DNA of 64,000 bases from assembly GCA_905182025.1 (NCBI GenBank), contig CAJJAA010000008.1, positions 1-64,000 on the forward strand, given 5' to 3'. The notes beneath the pieces were generated by a model. The model did not search any database, was not told where the DNA came from, and saw only the letters and a program-made list of their open reading frames with translations. The DNA is from an uncultured OM182 clade bacterium. Its GTDB lineage: Bacteria > Pseudomonadota > Gammaproteobacteria > Pseudomonadales > Azotimanducaceae. The position numbers and the translations under genes are program-made. Positions 7,938 to 17,139 of this stretch are shown in pieces (the stretch's first letter is position 1; the number at the start of each line of letters is the position of its first letter).

Positions 7938-9290
7938 ATGTCCGCGCCAGAATCCGTCCACGGTATGTGGTCTTCTCGATTAATGTTTATTCTTGCCGCC
8001 TCCGGCTCGGCGGTAGGGTTGGGCAATATATGGCGCTTTCCCTATGTGGCCGGTGAAAATGGCGGCGGTGCGTTTGTGATCGTTTATCTTGCCTGCATTT
8101 TCTTAATCGGCATTCCTATCTTAAGTTCCGAGATTTTGCTGGGTCGCGAGGGCAGACAAAGCCCAATTCATACAATGAAAACCCTCACCAAAACCTCAGG
8201 CGCCAACGGTGCATGGCAGTTTATCGGCTGGATGGGCGCGCTGGCGGGGTTCGTTATTTTGTCCTACTACTCGGTGGTCGCCGGTTGGGCCATGGCCTAT
8301 GTTTTCGAGATGGGCTCGGGTGTTTTCGTCAATGCCGATGGTGCGACCGCCAGTCAAGTGTTCGCGGACTTTACCGGTAGCCCGGGCAAAGTGGTTTTGT
8401 GGCATTCGATTTTTATGCTGCTGACCATGTTCATTGTTGCACGTGGTATCACAGAGGGTCTTGAGAGGACCGTCAAGTATTTGATGCCGGCGCTTTTTGC
8501 TTTGCTGTTGGTATTGGTGGGTTATGCGATGAATTCAGGCCACTTCATGGAGGGTGTGGCGTTCTTGTTCTCCTTTGATTTCGACAAACTCACAGGTGCA
8601 GGCGTGCTGATGGCCATGGGTCAGGCATTTTTCACGTTGAGTCTTGGTATGGGCGCGATCATGACCTACGGTGCTTATATGCCGAAGGATGCCTCAATTT
8701 TAAGTTCAGCGACGTCAATTGCACTGATTGATACGAGCATGGCTTTGCTGTCCGGTCTGGTGATCTTTCCCCTTGTGTTTGCCAATGGCTTGGAAAGCTC
8801 AGCAGGACCAGGTTTGATGTTCGTCACCATTCCGATTGCTTTTGGATCAATGAGCGGCGGGACATTTTTTGGTGTCATGTTTTTTGTGCTGGTGAGCTTC
8901 GCTGCTATCACCTCTGCCATATCGTTGGTCGAGCCTGCCTTGGCATGGTTTGTAGAAAAGTTAAATACATCGCGGCGCAATGGCGCGATTGTCGTTTGCA
9001 CAATTGCTTGGGCATTGGGGTTGGGCTCTGCATTCTCAACCAACATTGGTTCGGAGCTTTACCTATTGCCGGGTATGACGTTCTTTGATTCGATGGACTA
9101 TGTGTCTAACAATATCATGCTGCCGTTGGGCGGTATGTTAATCGCGCTGTTTACCGGTTGGTTCTTAAGTCAGGACATTGTTGCGCGGCAACTTCAAATT
9201 AGTGGTGGGAAGTTGATTATGTTCAAGGTGTTAGTGCGGTTTGTTGCGCCGATTGGCGTCGGCTTAGTCTTCATTAATACGTTTATTTAG
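7938..9290 (+). CDS. Sodium-dependent transporter, NSS (SNF) family
   Basis: This 450-residue protein of about 11-12 membrane segments starts with the NSS hallmark SRLMFILAASGSAVGLGN followed by IWRFPYV, which forms the sodium and substrate site in TM1. The family uses the sodium gradient to import amino acids or related amines (LeuT-like). The substrate cannot be read from the sequence. Two starts are possible: TTG at 7932 and ATG at 7938; AAGG at 7928-7931 sits six bases before the ATG, so I chose that. Neighbours smpB and ratA do not suggest a pathway. Confidence 0.9.
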   Translation: MSAPESVHGMWSSRLMFILAASGSAVGLGNIWRFPYVAGENGGGAFVIVYLACIFLIGIPILSSEILLGREGRQSPIHTMKTLTKTSGANGAWQFIGWMGALAGFVILSYYSVVAGWAMAYVFEMGSGVFVNADGATASQVFADFTGSPGKVVLWHSIFMLLTMFIVARGITEGLERTVKYLMPALFALLLVLVGYAMNSGHFMEGVAFLFSFDFDKLTGAGVLMAMGQAFFTLSLGMGAIMTYGAYMPKDASILSSATSIALIDTSMALLSGLVIFPLVFANGLESSAGPGLMFVTIPIAFGSMSGGTFFGVMFFVLVSFAAITSAISLVEPALAWFVEKLNTSRRNGAIVVCTIAWALGLGSAFSTNIGSELYLLPGMTFFDSMDYVSNNIMLPLGGMLIALFTGWFLSQDIVARQLQISGGKLIMFKVLVRFVAPIGVGLVFINTFI

Positions 9291-9304
9291 GTGGTTTGTA
9301 GAAC

Positions 9305-9745
9305 ATGACGGTGCGTCGCGTTAACAGAAGTGCATTAGTGCCCTACAGTGCAGAGCAAATGTTTGCTGTGGTAAATGATGTGCCGCGGTATCCGGAATTT
9401 TTGCCTTGGTGTAAAGATAGCGAAGTCCTATCTGAAACCAGTGACGTGATGATCGCACGGTTAACCCTTGCAAAATCCGGACTTCAACAGGACTTCACCA
9501 CCCACAATGAATTACATCATCCAGACATGATTAAGATGGATCTGGTTAACGGCCCATTTTCTCGTCTGTCAGGTGAGTGGAAATTTCAACCGTTGGGTGA
9601 AGATGGTTGCCGCGCCAGTATGCATTTAGAATTTGATTTCAGTAGCCTGTTGTTCAATATGACCTTGGCAAAGGTGTTCGAGTCGGCAGCCGATAAGATG
9701 GTTGATGCGTTCTGCGAAAGGGCGGATAAGATCTATGGCGAATGA
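9305..9745 (+). CDS. ratA: RatA-type START-domain protein (coenzyme Q-binding family)
   Basis: This 146-residue protein belongs to the RatA/Coq10 branch of the START fold: motifs SALVPYSAEQMFAVVNDV, RYPEFLPWC and NGPFSRLSGEWKF. In E. coli RatA was reported to block 70S assembly, while homologues bind ubiquinone and support respiration; which applies here is unknown. The gene overlaps rnfH by 11 bp, a pairing conserved in many gammaproteobacteria, and lies between smpB and bamE as in Pseudomonas. Confidence 0.88.
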   Translation: MTVRRVNRSALVPYSAEQMFAVVNDVPRYPEFLPWCKDSEVLSETSDVMIARLTLAKSGLQQDFTTHNELHHPDMIKMDLVNGPFSRLSGEWKFQPLGEDGCRASMHLEFDFSSLLFNMTLAKVFESAADKMVDAFCERADKIYGE

Positions 9746-10076
9746 TACGCAAGATAAAGCCTCGCAATGTCAGTCTGACGTTACCTCTGAAACACCCGTC
9801 GAGACTATTAAAGTTGATGTTGTTTACGCCTCGCAAGACCGACAGCTTCGCCGCGAGCTTGTGGTTGATCAAAGTACTACCGTACTGGCGGCAGTGCGTA
9901 AATCTGGTTTGTTGAATGATTTTCCTGAGCTAGAGGTAGATACATTAAAGCTGGGTATCTATGGGAAAGTGGTGCCGGCCGACACGCAGTTGCAAAACAA
10001 CGATCGGGTCGAAATATACCGGCAACTGAAGATAGATGCTAAGCAAGCCAGACGGCAAAGGGCAAAGAAGCACTAG
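9735..10076 (+). CDS. rnfH: RnfH/RatB family ubiquitin-fold protein (UPF0125)
   Basis: The protein has 113 residues when started at ATG 9735, which overlaps the end of ratA. An in-frame upstream ATG at 9702 would give 124 residues but lies deep inside ratA. The beta-grasp core is visible: IKVDVVYASQDRQLRREL, then KSGLLNDFPELE, and LKLGIYGKVVPADTQL followed by DRVEIYRQL. The C-terminus is basic (KQARRQRAKKH). The family's function is not established; it is regularly paired with ratA. Confidence 0.85.
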   Translation: MANDTQDKASQCQSDVTSETPVETIKVDVVYASQDRQLRRELVVDQSTTVLAAVRKSGLLNDFPELEVDTLKLGIYGKVVPADTQLQNNDRVEIYRQLKIDAKQARRQRAKKH

Positions 10077-10096
10077 CGTTTGAGACTACAGTGCTA

Positions 10097-10618
10097 TTAG
10101 GTCGCTTCTGTTTGCTCTGTTTGCTCTGTTTGCTCTGTTTGCTCTGTTTGCTCTGTTTGTTCGGTTTGCTCTGATAGTTCTGTTTTTTCTGGCGCTGCCT
10201 GTTTAGCACGTTCTACATGCACTTCGGTTGGCGCGTAATCACCTTCGAAGTAACTTAAGCGCTCATCGATAAAGTAGAGCTGCAGCTTAGATTTGATATA
10301 GCTCGTATTCGGTAGTTGGATGCTATAGACGTAGTCCCAGCGGTTACTGTCCAAGCTGTCATCCAAAATGGTGTTGCCCATAACATATCTCACTTGGCTT
10401 TTTGTCATGCCGGGTTTGAGCTTGTCGACCATGGACTGGCTGATGACGTTACCTTGTTGGATGGTAATCCTGTGCACGCCGGGAAAGCGAAGGGTTGAAC
10501 ACCCGGTGATAAGCAATGTGATCGCCAACAAAGCAAGCACGCGTTGTAGCGGTCGTGATGACGAAACCGGCGTAGCGGGTAAGCGTGATCGTATTGATGC
10601 AAAGCGTGTTGGTGTCAT
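10097..10618 (-). CDS. bamE: Outer membrane assembly lipoprotein BamE (SmpA/OmlA)
   Basis: This 173-residue lipoprotein of the BAM complex inserts beta-barrel proteins in the outer membrane. A basic leader and hydrophobic segment (VLALLAITLLITGC) end in a lipobox. The SmpA/OmlA fold follows: QGNVISQSMVDKLKPGMTKS, VRYVMGNTIL and RWDYVYSI. Unusual is the C-terminus, seven EQT triplets encoded by a 9-bp tandem repeat, which makes the protein longer than the typical ~115-residue family member. It is divergent from fur, the conserved fur/omlA arrangement of pseudomonads. Confidence 0.93.
   Translation of the reverse strand: MTPTRFASIRSRLPATPVSSSRPLQRVLALLAITLLITGCSTLRFPGVHRITIQQGNVISQSMVDKLKPGMTKSQVRYVMGNTILDDSLDSNRWDYVYSIQLPNTSYIKSKLQLYFIDERLSYFEGDYAPTEVHVERAKQAAPEKTELSEQTEQTEQTEQTEQTEQTEQTEAT
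10108..10172 (+). repeat. 9-bp tandem repeat in the bamE 3' end
   Basis: The unit TTTGCTCTG (EQT on the minus strand) is repeated about six to seven times with one diverged copy (TTGTTCGGT). Because the unit is a multiple of three, copy number can change without breaking the frame. Confidence 0.85.
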
Positions 10619-10813
10619 ATTTTTGTCTTTTGTATCGATCTGATGTGAAACAGCACGGCCATTTAATGTTCTGACGGCCGCAGCAAATGCATATTATCCG
10701 TCATTCGGATTGCGATTGCTCGTTAATCATTGTTCGTCATCGGGATTGAACTTCCAATTATGAATTAAAATCGAGATACTAGCACGTCAATCTATACCTC
10801 TATGAAGAGTCCG

Positions 10814-11227
10814 ATGCCTACTGAGTCTCAAGAAATCAAAGATGCTGGTCTGAAGATCACTGCTCCTCGTGTGAAAATACTGGAGATTCTTGAGAGTTCC
10901 AGTATTCATCATATGAGTGCAGAGGACGTTTACAAGCAACTGCTCGTCAATGAAGAAGAGATTGGCTTAGCGACAGTCTACCGCGTATTGACCCAGTTCG
11001 AAGATGCTGGTTTGGTGGTTCGACATAACTTTGAAGGCGGTCATTCAGTCTTTGAAGTATCTGCGGAAGAACACCACGACCATATTGTTTGTGTGCGATG
11101 TGGTCGTGTTGAAGAATTTCAGGATAAAGAAATCGAACAAAGACAAGTGTTAGTGGCGCAACAACTCGGTTTCGAACTAACCGATCATGATCTGAATATG
11201 TACGGCCTTTGCCCTAACTGTAAGTAG
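10814..11227 (+). CDS. fur: Ferric uptake regulator Fur
   Basis: This iron-responsive repressor has 137 residues from ATG 10814, which follows AAGAG closely and gives the usual short Fur N-terminus; ATG 10802 would add four residues. The winged helix AGLKITAPRVKILEIL, the recognition segment LATVYRVLTQFEDAGLV, the metal site EEHHDHIVC and two CxxC pairs (CVRC, CPNC) are present. Fur-Fe2+ blocks iron-uptake promoters; the hmuUV-type transporter at 57.1 kb is a plausible target, though I see no clear Fur box there. Divergent from bamE, convergent with recN. Confidence 0.97.
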   Translation: MPTESQEIKDAGLKITAPRVKILEILESSSIHHMSAEDVYKQLLVNEEEIGLATVYRVLTQFEDAGLVVRHNFEGGHSVFEVSAEEHHDHIVCVRCGRVEEFQDKEIEQRQVLVAQQLGFELTDHDLNMYGLCPNCK

Positions 11228-11269
11228 GCCCGGACTCATAGGGGCTGCTGCTCCTAAAGTATCTTAAAC

Positions 11270-12946
11270 CTAGGTTTGCGCAGACTCGTACATTTCCAGT
11301 GCATGGGCTAGGGATTGATCTGTCATCTCTATACCGCCGAGCATGCGCGCAATCTCTTGTACTTTTTGTTCATCCCCCAGCTTGTTCACTTCCGTTCTTG
11401 CGGTTTTCTTCTCGCTCGATTTGGTTACTTGCAGGTGGTGATGTCCTTGCGCTGCCACTTGTGGCAGGTGGGTAACGCATACGATTTGTGCCTTAGTGCC
11501 GAGCTCGCGTAGCAGATGGCCGACAACTTCAGCGATACCGCCACCAATACCGACGTCAACTTCATCAAACATTAACGTTGGTACCCGTGACGTATCCGCC
11601 GTAACCACCTGTATCGCCAAACTGATTCTTGATAGCTCGCCGCCAGAGGCGATCTTGTTCAGCGATCGAGGTGTTTGGCCGGGGTTGGTACTAATCAGAA
11701 ACTCTATTTGCTCTAAACCATTGCGTGCCGGCGTGTTGGTTGCGTGAGGGGTGAGTTCGACCGCGAAGGTCGCGCCCATCATGCCGAGCAGTGCCAATTG
11801 GGCCGAGACACTTTTGGTGAGTTTCTTGCCAGCTTTGGTGCGGGCGGTTGAAAGTTTCTTGGCGAGTTTATCGAAGTCTGCTGCGATGGATCGAATTTGG
11901 TGTTCAACCTTTTCGATCTCGGCATCAATGTTCTGAAGTGTGTCGAGCTCTTTATGAATGTCTTGTGTCAGCGTCGGTATGTCATTTGGCTTGATCCGAT
12001 GCTTGCGACAGATCTCGTAAATTCTGCTCAAGCGGTCTTCCACTTCCGTCAGTCTGCCGGGGTCAAGTTCAACATCGTTCGTGAATCGCTGTAGGTCCGA
12101 GGTGGCTTCCTCTAGCTGAATCTTCGAAGATTCCAGCATTTCGATCATGGGTTTTAATTCAATAAGATCAAGTTGTTGCAGTAAAACGACGGCGCGGCTG
12201 AGATGATCTGCTGCGCCTTCGGTGCGGTTGCCTTCCAGCATCTCCAAAGCATCCTGAGTATTGCCAAGGATGTGTTCGGCGTTGGCCAGGCGTTTCTGTT
12301 CGGCTTCAAGCTTGTCCAACTCGCCAGGCGAGTATTGAAGCTTATCGAGCTCTTCTGCTTGATAACTCAACAGCTGCAACCGCGCGGTTTGTTCTGTATT
12401 GCTTTCGATTAGCTGCGTGAGTTGTTTGCTGACGCTCTGGTGCTCAACGAAAAGTTTGTTTGCGGCGAGGTTAACGTCAACGACGCCAGCAAATTCATCT
12501 AACATTTGGCTGTGAGTATCTTTGCGAAGCAGTGATTGATGTTCGTGCTGCGAGTGGATGTCGACCAGCAGTTCACCGAGTGATTTCATATCGGTTAAGG
12601 TGCTCGGGGTGCCATTGATAAAGCCTCGTGATCGACCTTCGCGGGTAATGACGCGACGCAGGATACATTCAGAAACCGTGTCTTCATGAACAAGCTCGCG
12701 ATCCTTTAGCCATTGAGTCGCTTGCGGGTTATCGGTCAGATCAAAGCTGGAGATGACTTCGGCTTTATCTGCGCGAGGTCCGATAAACCCAGTCTCAGCT
12801 CGATCACCCAAGGTTAGGCCGAGCGCATCGAGCATGATCGACTTGCCCGCGCCAGTTTCACCTGACACGACGGTCATGCCGTCAAGAAAAGAGACTTCGA
12901 GTTGATCGACCAATGCGAAATTTTTTACGTTGAGTAGGCTCAGCAT
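11270..12946 (-). CDS. recN: DNA repair protein RecN
   Basis: This 558-residue SMC-like ATPase, of full family length, acts in double-strand break repair. Walker A GETGAGKS lies near residue 31; a long coiled-coil middle is followed by the signature IASGGELSRISLA and Walker B PTLMFDEVDVGIGGG. The gene is convergent with fur and divergent from hrcA. I saw no obvious LexA box upstream (12947-13124), although recN is an SOS gene in many relatives. Confidence 0.97.
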   Translation of the reverse strand: MLSLLNVKNFALVDQLEVSFLDGMTVVSGETGAGKSIMLDALGLTLGDRAETGFIGPRADKAEVISSFDLTDNPQATQWLKDRELVHEDTVSECILRRVITREGRSRGFINGTPSTLTDMKSLGELLVDIHSQHEHQSLLRKDTHSQMLDEFAGVVDVNLAANKLFVEHQSVSKQLTQLIESNTEQTARLQLLSYQAEELDKLQYSPGELDKLEAEQKRLANAEHILGNTQDALEMLEGNRTEGAADHLSRAVVLLQQLDLIELKPMIEMLESSKIQLEEATSDLQRFTNDVELDPGRLTEVEDRLSRIYEICRKHRIKPNDIPTLTQDIHKELDTLQNIDAEIEKVEHQIRSIAADFDKLAKKLSTARTKAGKKLTKSVSAQLALLGMMGATFAVELTPHATNTPARNGLEQIEFLISTNPGQTPRSLNKIASGGELSRISLAIQVVTADTSRVPTLMFDEVDVGIGGGIAEVVGHLLRELGTKAQIVCVTHLPQVAAQGHHHLQVTKSSEKKTARTEVNKLGDEQKVQEIARMLGGIEMTDQSLAHALEMYESAQT

Positions 12947-13124
12947 GATCGGCAGGGAAAAATGGCTAGGGGTACATTAAACAAACTAACGCTTTTAACT
13001 GCAACGGCTAACTGCAATGACGCGCAGTGTGACGGCTATTCCCACACTATCTTAGCCTCTATTTTTTGTTTTGCTCATTGGGTATATTGAGGTTTCTTTG
13101 TTGTTGGTTGCCTCGTAGACATTT

Positions 13125-14174
13125 ATGCCCGACTTTAATCCGTTAAGCGCTAAAGGTCAGATATTACTCAAGTCTTTGGTTGAGCAGTATATTGTCGACG
13201 GCCAACCGGTAGGTTCTAAACGTTTGTCCGAGAGTAGTGACCTTGGTGTGAGCTCAGCCACAATCCGTAACGTCATGGCTGATCTTGAAGAGAAAGGGTT
13301 TGTCTCATCACCCCACACGTCAGCGGGCCGAATACCCACACCCATGGGTTATCGATTTTTTGTCGATTCGTTGCTCAAGGTTGAGCCCCTCGGTCAGATT
13401 GACCTAAAGCACCTGCAAGCGCAGTTTGATCCCGATATGACAGCACAAGAACTTGTCCAGTCGGCCTCGGGTATGTTGTCTGAGGTTACCCATCTTGCAG
13501 GCGTAGTGACAATTCCTCGGCGTGATCAGGTGACGCTACGACATGTTGAATTTCTCAGCTTAAACGACTCACGGGTTTTGGCCATACTAGTGCTGGATGA
13601 CCATGAGGTGCAGAACCGGGTTATTTATACGGAGAACGAATACACCGAAATACAATTGAAAGAAGCCACCAACTTTATTAATCAATCCTTTTCGGGGCAA
13701 AGTCTTAGTCGTATTCGAGACAGGATCATTGTTTCAATGAAAACCGACAGAGAAAGCATGAACGGTTTGATGCTGACATCGCTAGAAATGGCTGAAAAAG
13801 CCTTTACCGAAGAAGATGAGCCGAATGACTACATCGTTGCAGGTCAAGAGAATCTGTTTGATCTGTCTCAGAGTAAGGCGCTGGAAGATATCAGGGAATT
13901 GTTCAAAGCCTTTAGTTTGAAGGGTGATATTCTGCACCTGCTTGATCGCTGTATGGAATCTAATGGCATGCAGCTATTTATCGGCCAGGAGTCAGGTTAC
14001 GAGATACTGGACGAATGTAGTGTCGTAACGTCGCCTTATCAGGTTGACGGCGAACTTGTTGGTGTTCTCGGTGTGATTGGTCCGACGCGTATGGCGTACG
14101 AGCGTGTTATTCCTTTGGTTGACGCTACGGCTCGTATTTTGGGGGCTGCACTTAACAATAGTCGCCAAAAATAG
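13125..14174 (+). CDS. hrcA: Heat-inducible transcription repressor HrcA
   Basis: This 349-residue HrcA begins with the winged HTH (LVEQYIVDGQPVGSKRLSE, SSATIRNVMADLEEKGF, SPHTSAGRIPT) followed by the GAF-like domain. HrcA represses chaperone genes by binding CIRCE inverted repeats (TTAGCACTC-N9-GAGTGCTAA). It heads the hrcA-grpE-dnaK-dnaJ cluster, but no CIRCE element is visible upstream of hrcA, grpE or dnaK, so its target, probably groESL, must lie elsewhere. Pseudomonas lacks hrcA, which separates this organism from that genus. Confidence 0.96.
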   Translation: MPDFNPLSAKGQILLKSLVEQYIVDGQPVGSKRLSESSDLGVSSATIRNVMADLEEKGFVSSPHTSAGRIPTPMGYRFFVDSLLKVEPLGQIDLKHLQAQFDPDMTAQELVQSASGMLSEVTHLAGVVTIPRRDQVTLRHVEFLSLNDSRVLAILVLDDHEVQNRVIYTENEYTEIQLKEATNFINQSFSGQSLSRIRDRIIVSMKTDRESMNGLMLTSLEMAEKAFTEEDEPNDYIVAGQENLFDLSQSKALEDIRELFKAFSLKGDILHLLDRCMESNGMQLFIGQESGYEILDECSVVTSPYQVDGELVGVLGVIGPTRMAYERVIPLVDATARILGAALNNSRQK

Positions 14175-14277
14175 CCAATTTGGCGCGTAATCCCAGCATA
14201 AATTTCAGCTCAACAGCGTATTTCTCCCCGTTTGGCTCTTATCAAGACGTAAAAATCCTCAATTTCCTTCCAAGACC

Positions 14278-14305
14278 CTTGAATGTGCAGGGGTTAGCCC
14301 CATAT
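14278..14305 (+). promoter_or_regulatory. RpoH (sigma-32) promoter of grpE-dnaK-dnaJ
   Basis: CTTGAA (14278-14283) and CCCCATAT (14298-14305) are separated by 14 bp, matching the sigma-32 consensus CTTGAA-N13-15-CCCCATNT almost perfectly. It lies 50 bp before grpE. Confidence 0.88.
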
Positions 14306-14355
14306 ACCTGTTAACCAAATTTTGAACGATGAATTACGGATTGGAGTATTGCTGA

Positions 14356-14985
14356 ATGTCGAGTCACGAAGAGCAGACTGATGATATCAACAGTGCGGAA
14401 ACTGATGAAAAGCAGTCTCCCGATGAATCAGTCGAAGCCTCAGCTGATGAAATAGTTGAAGGAACCGTTGAAGAAATTAAAGAAGTCACCGTTGAGTCCC
14501 TGCAAGCTGAGTTAGAGCAGGCAGCTGAGCAGGCGCTGAAATTCAAGGATGTTGCGTTAAGGGCTGAAGCTGAAATGCAAAATGTCCAGAGACGGGCAAT
14601 AAAAGACCTCGAAAAGGCCCATAAGTTCGGTTCAGAAAAGCTCATCCAAAATCTACTGCCCGTCATCGACAGCCTTGAAAAGGCCGTTGAGTCGGCAGAA
14701 ACCGCGGCAGATGAGGCAGCAAATAAGGCCGTCGTCGAAGGCGTGGGTTTATGTTTGAAGATGTTGACGGATTTGCTCGGTAAAGAAGGCGTCAAGATGT
14801 TGGATCCGATGGGCGAACCCTTTGATCCTAATCATCATCAGGCGATGTCGATGATTGAAAACCCTGATGTTGAACCTAATTCTGTTGTTGCTGTTATTCA
14901 GAAGGGTTACACGCTTAACGAACGTTTGGTTAGACCTGCAATGGTGATGGTGTCTAAAGCCGTTTCGCCACCGACAGGCGAATAA
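14356..14985 (+). CDS. grpE: Nucleotide exchange factor GrpE
   Basis: This 209-residue co-chaperone releases ADP from DnaK. An acidic disordered N-terminus (about 50 residues) precedes the long helix (RAEAEMQNVQRRAIKDLEKA) and the beta-wing (FDPNHHQAMSMIENPDVEPN, VIQKGYTLNERLVRPAMV). It is first in the heat-shock transcript behind the RpoH promoter at 14278. Confidence 0.97.
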   Translation: MSSHEEQTDDINSAETDEKQSPDESVEASADEIVEGTVEEIKEVTVESLQAELEQAAEQALKFKDVALRAEAEMQNVQRRAIKDLEKAHKFGSEKLIQNLLPVIDSLEKAVESAETAADEAANKAVVEGVGLCLKMLTDLLGKEGVKMLDPMGEPFDPNHHQAMSMIENPDVEPNSVVAVIQKGYTLNERLVRPAMVMVSKAVSPPTGE

Positions 14986-15055
14986 GATACAGACGACCTA
15001 ATCTAGAGAGAAAAGATAAGCCGCAAGATTTAAAATTTTTAACTTGAAGTTTTAG

Positions 15056-15083
15056 CTTGAAAAAATACAGACGGCGCCAATAT
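15056..15083 (+). promoter_or_regulatory. Possible weaker sigma-32-like promoter before dnaK
   Basis: CTTGAAA at 15056-15062, 13 bp, then GCCAATAT at 15076-15083, an imperfect match to CCCCATNT. The 164-bp gap between grpE and dnaK leaves room for a second start. Low confidence. Confidence 0.3.
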
Positions 15084-15149
15084 AGGTGTCAGTAAACAAA
15101 TACACAGCCGCAAGATTGATGCGGTGAACCAGAAGATTGGAGAAGTGAA

Positions 15150-17063
15150 ATGGGTAAGATTATCGGTATTGACTTGGGAACGACTAACTCTTGTGTCGCA
15201 TTCCTCGAGGGTGGCATCCCAAAGATTATAGAAAATTCAGAAGGTGATAGAACGACGCCTTCAATTATTGGGTACGCCGATGATGATGAAGTGTTGGTTG
15301 GTCAGGCTGCTAAACGTCAAGCGGTCACAAACCCCACGAATACGCTCTTTGCTGTAAAGCGATTGATCGGACGTCGTTTCGAGGATGAGGTTGTGCAGCG
15401 AGACATCAAGATGGTGCCCTACACAATCGCCAAGGCCGAAAATGGTGATGCATGGGTTGAAGTGAAGGGCAAGAAAATGGCGCCTCCACAAATCTCTGCA
15501 CAAGTATTGGTTAAAATGAAGAAGACCGCTGAAGATTATCTCGGTGAAGAGGTGACAGAGGCGGTGATTACTGTGCCCGCTTATTTTAACGACTCTCAGC
15601 GCCAGGCAACCAAAGATGCAGGTCGCATCGCAGGTTTGGATGTAAAGCGAATTATTAATGAGCCGACCGCTGCTGCACTTGCCTACGGCATGGATAAAGC
15701 AAAGGGCGATTCAACCATCGCGGTTTATGACTTGGGTGGTGGTACGTTTGATATTTCAATCATTGAGATTGCTGATGTTGATGGCGAGAAGCAGTTCGAA
15801 GTACTTTCAACCAACGGTGACACGTTCTTAGGTGGTGAAGATTTTGACTTACGTATGATCGACTACCTGGCCGACGAGTTCAAAAAACAGGAAGGCATGG
15901 ATCTGCACAATGATCCGCTAGCGCTACAGCGACTCAAGGAAGCGGCTGAGAAGGCGAAGATTGAATTGTCGACTAGCCAGCAGACCGAAGTTAACCTGCC
16001 TTACATTACGGCTGACGCATCAGGTCCGAAGCACTTGGTCATGAAAGTGACACAAGCCAAACTCGAATCTTTAGTTGAAGATCTTGTTGATCGAACCCTC
16101 GAGCCTCTGCGCATCGCAATGAAAGACGCAGATGTCAGTGTTTCAGAAGTTGATGACATTATCTTAGTTGGTGGTCAGTCTAGAATGCCGCTAGTGCAGA
16201 AGAAAGTGAAAGAGTTCTTCGGTAAAGAGTCTCGACGTGATGTTAATCCTGATGAAGCAGTAGCGATGGGCGCATCGATTCAAGCGGCCGTGTTATCGGG
16301 TGATGTGAAAGATGTTCTGTTGTTGGATGTTACGCCTTTGTCTTTAGGTATTGAGACAATGGGTGGCGTGATGAGTAACTTGATCGATAAGAACACGACG
16401 ATTCCTACTAAGAAATCGCAGGTCTTTTCGACCGCCGACGACAATCAACCTGCTGTAACCATTCACGTTCTTCAGGGCGAGCGCAAGCAAGCTGGGCAGA
16501 ACAAGTCACTTGGACAGTTTGATTTAGCCGATATTCCGGCTGCGCCACGCGGTACGCCTCAGATTGAGGTTAGTTTCGATTTGGATGCTAACGGTATCTT
16601 GAATGTGTCTGCAACGGACAAGGCGTCCGGTAAAGAACAGTCGATTGTGATCAAAGCGTCTTCCGGTCTGTCCGATGAAGAAGTTGATCAGATGGTGAAG
16701 GATGCTGAGGCTAATGCGGAGGAAGATCAAAAGTTTGAAGAGCTGGTTACAACACGCAACCAGGCTGACGCTATGATTCACGCAACGCGCAAAACGGTCG
16801 AAGAATCAAAGGACATCACTGACGAAGAGAAAGCGGCAATTGATACTGCTGTCGAGGAGCTCGAAGCAGCTTTAAAGGATGATGACAAGGAAGCGATTGA
16901 GGCTAAACTGCTCGCGCTAACTGAAGCCTCTTCCGATGTTGCCCAGCGAGCTTATGCGGCGCAGGCCGCTGAAGCTGGCGGTGAAGCGCCAACGGGTGAT
17001 GCAGGAAGTGCTGATCCAGACGCAGTGGATGCTGAATTTGAAGAAGTTAAAGAAGACAAATAA
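15150..17063 (+). CDS. dnaK: Chaperone DnaK (Hsp70)
   Basis: This 637-residue Hsp70 has the full nucleotide-binding domain ([38 protein letters not shown]), the linker [13 protein letters not shown], the substrate-binding domain and the C-terminal EEVKEDK tail. It folds and protects proteins together with GrpE and DnaJ. ATG is preceded by GGAGAAG. It is followed by a terminator before dnaJ, which should make DnaK the most abundant product. Confidence 0.98.
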   Translation: MGKIIGIDLGTTNSCVAFLEGGIPKIIENSEGDRTTPSIIGYADDDEVLVGQAAKRQAVTNPTNTLFAVKRLIGRRFEDEVVQRDIKMVPYTIAKAENGDAWVEVKGKKMAPPQISAQVLVKMKKTAEDYLGEEVTEAVITVPAYFNDSQRQATKDAGRIAGLDVKRIINEPTAAALAYGMDKAKGDSTIAVYDLGGGTFDISIIEIADVDGEKQFEVLSTNGDTFLGGEDFDLRMIDYLADEFKKQEGMDLHNDPLALQRLKEAAEKAKIELSTSQQTEVNLPYITADASGPKHLVMKVTQAKLESLVEDLVDRTLEPLRIAMKDADVSVSEVDDIILVGGQSRMPLVQKKVKEFFGKESRRDVNPDEAVAMGASIQAAVLSGDVKDVLLLDVTPLSLGIETMGGVMSNLIDKNTTIPTKKSQVFSTADDNQPAVTIHVLQGERKQAGQNKSLGQFDLADIPAAPRGTPQIEVSFDLDANGILNVSATDKASGKEQSIVIKASSGLSDEEVDQMVKDAEANAEEDQKFEELVTTRNQADAMIHATRKTVEESKDITDEEKAAIDTAVEELEAALKDDDKEAIEAKLLALTEASSDVAQRAYAAQAAEAGGEAPTGDAGSADPDAVDAEFEEVKEDK

Positions 17064-17084
17064 CCTTCATAGAAAGTAACTAAG

Positions 17085-17116
17085 GCCGGGGTGTTCAACA
17101 CGCCCGGTCTTTTTTC
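17085..17116 (+). terminator. Intrinsic terminator between dnaK and dnaJ
   Basis: A GC-rich stem (GGCCGGGGTGT / ACACGCCCGGTC with one bulge) is followed by TTTTTT at 17111-17116. It probably terminates part of the transcripts so that dnaJ is made at a lower level than dnaK. Confidence 0.8.
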
Positions 17117-17139
17117 GTTAAGAGACGATAAAAAGAATT

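Noticed and set aside
12947-13124. CIRCE or LexA operator in the recN-hrcA gap
   Set aside because: No TTAGCACTC-N9-GAGTGCTAA and no CTGT-N8-ACAG match could be read there.
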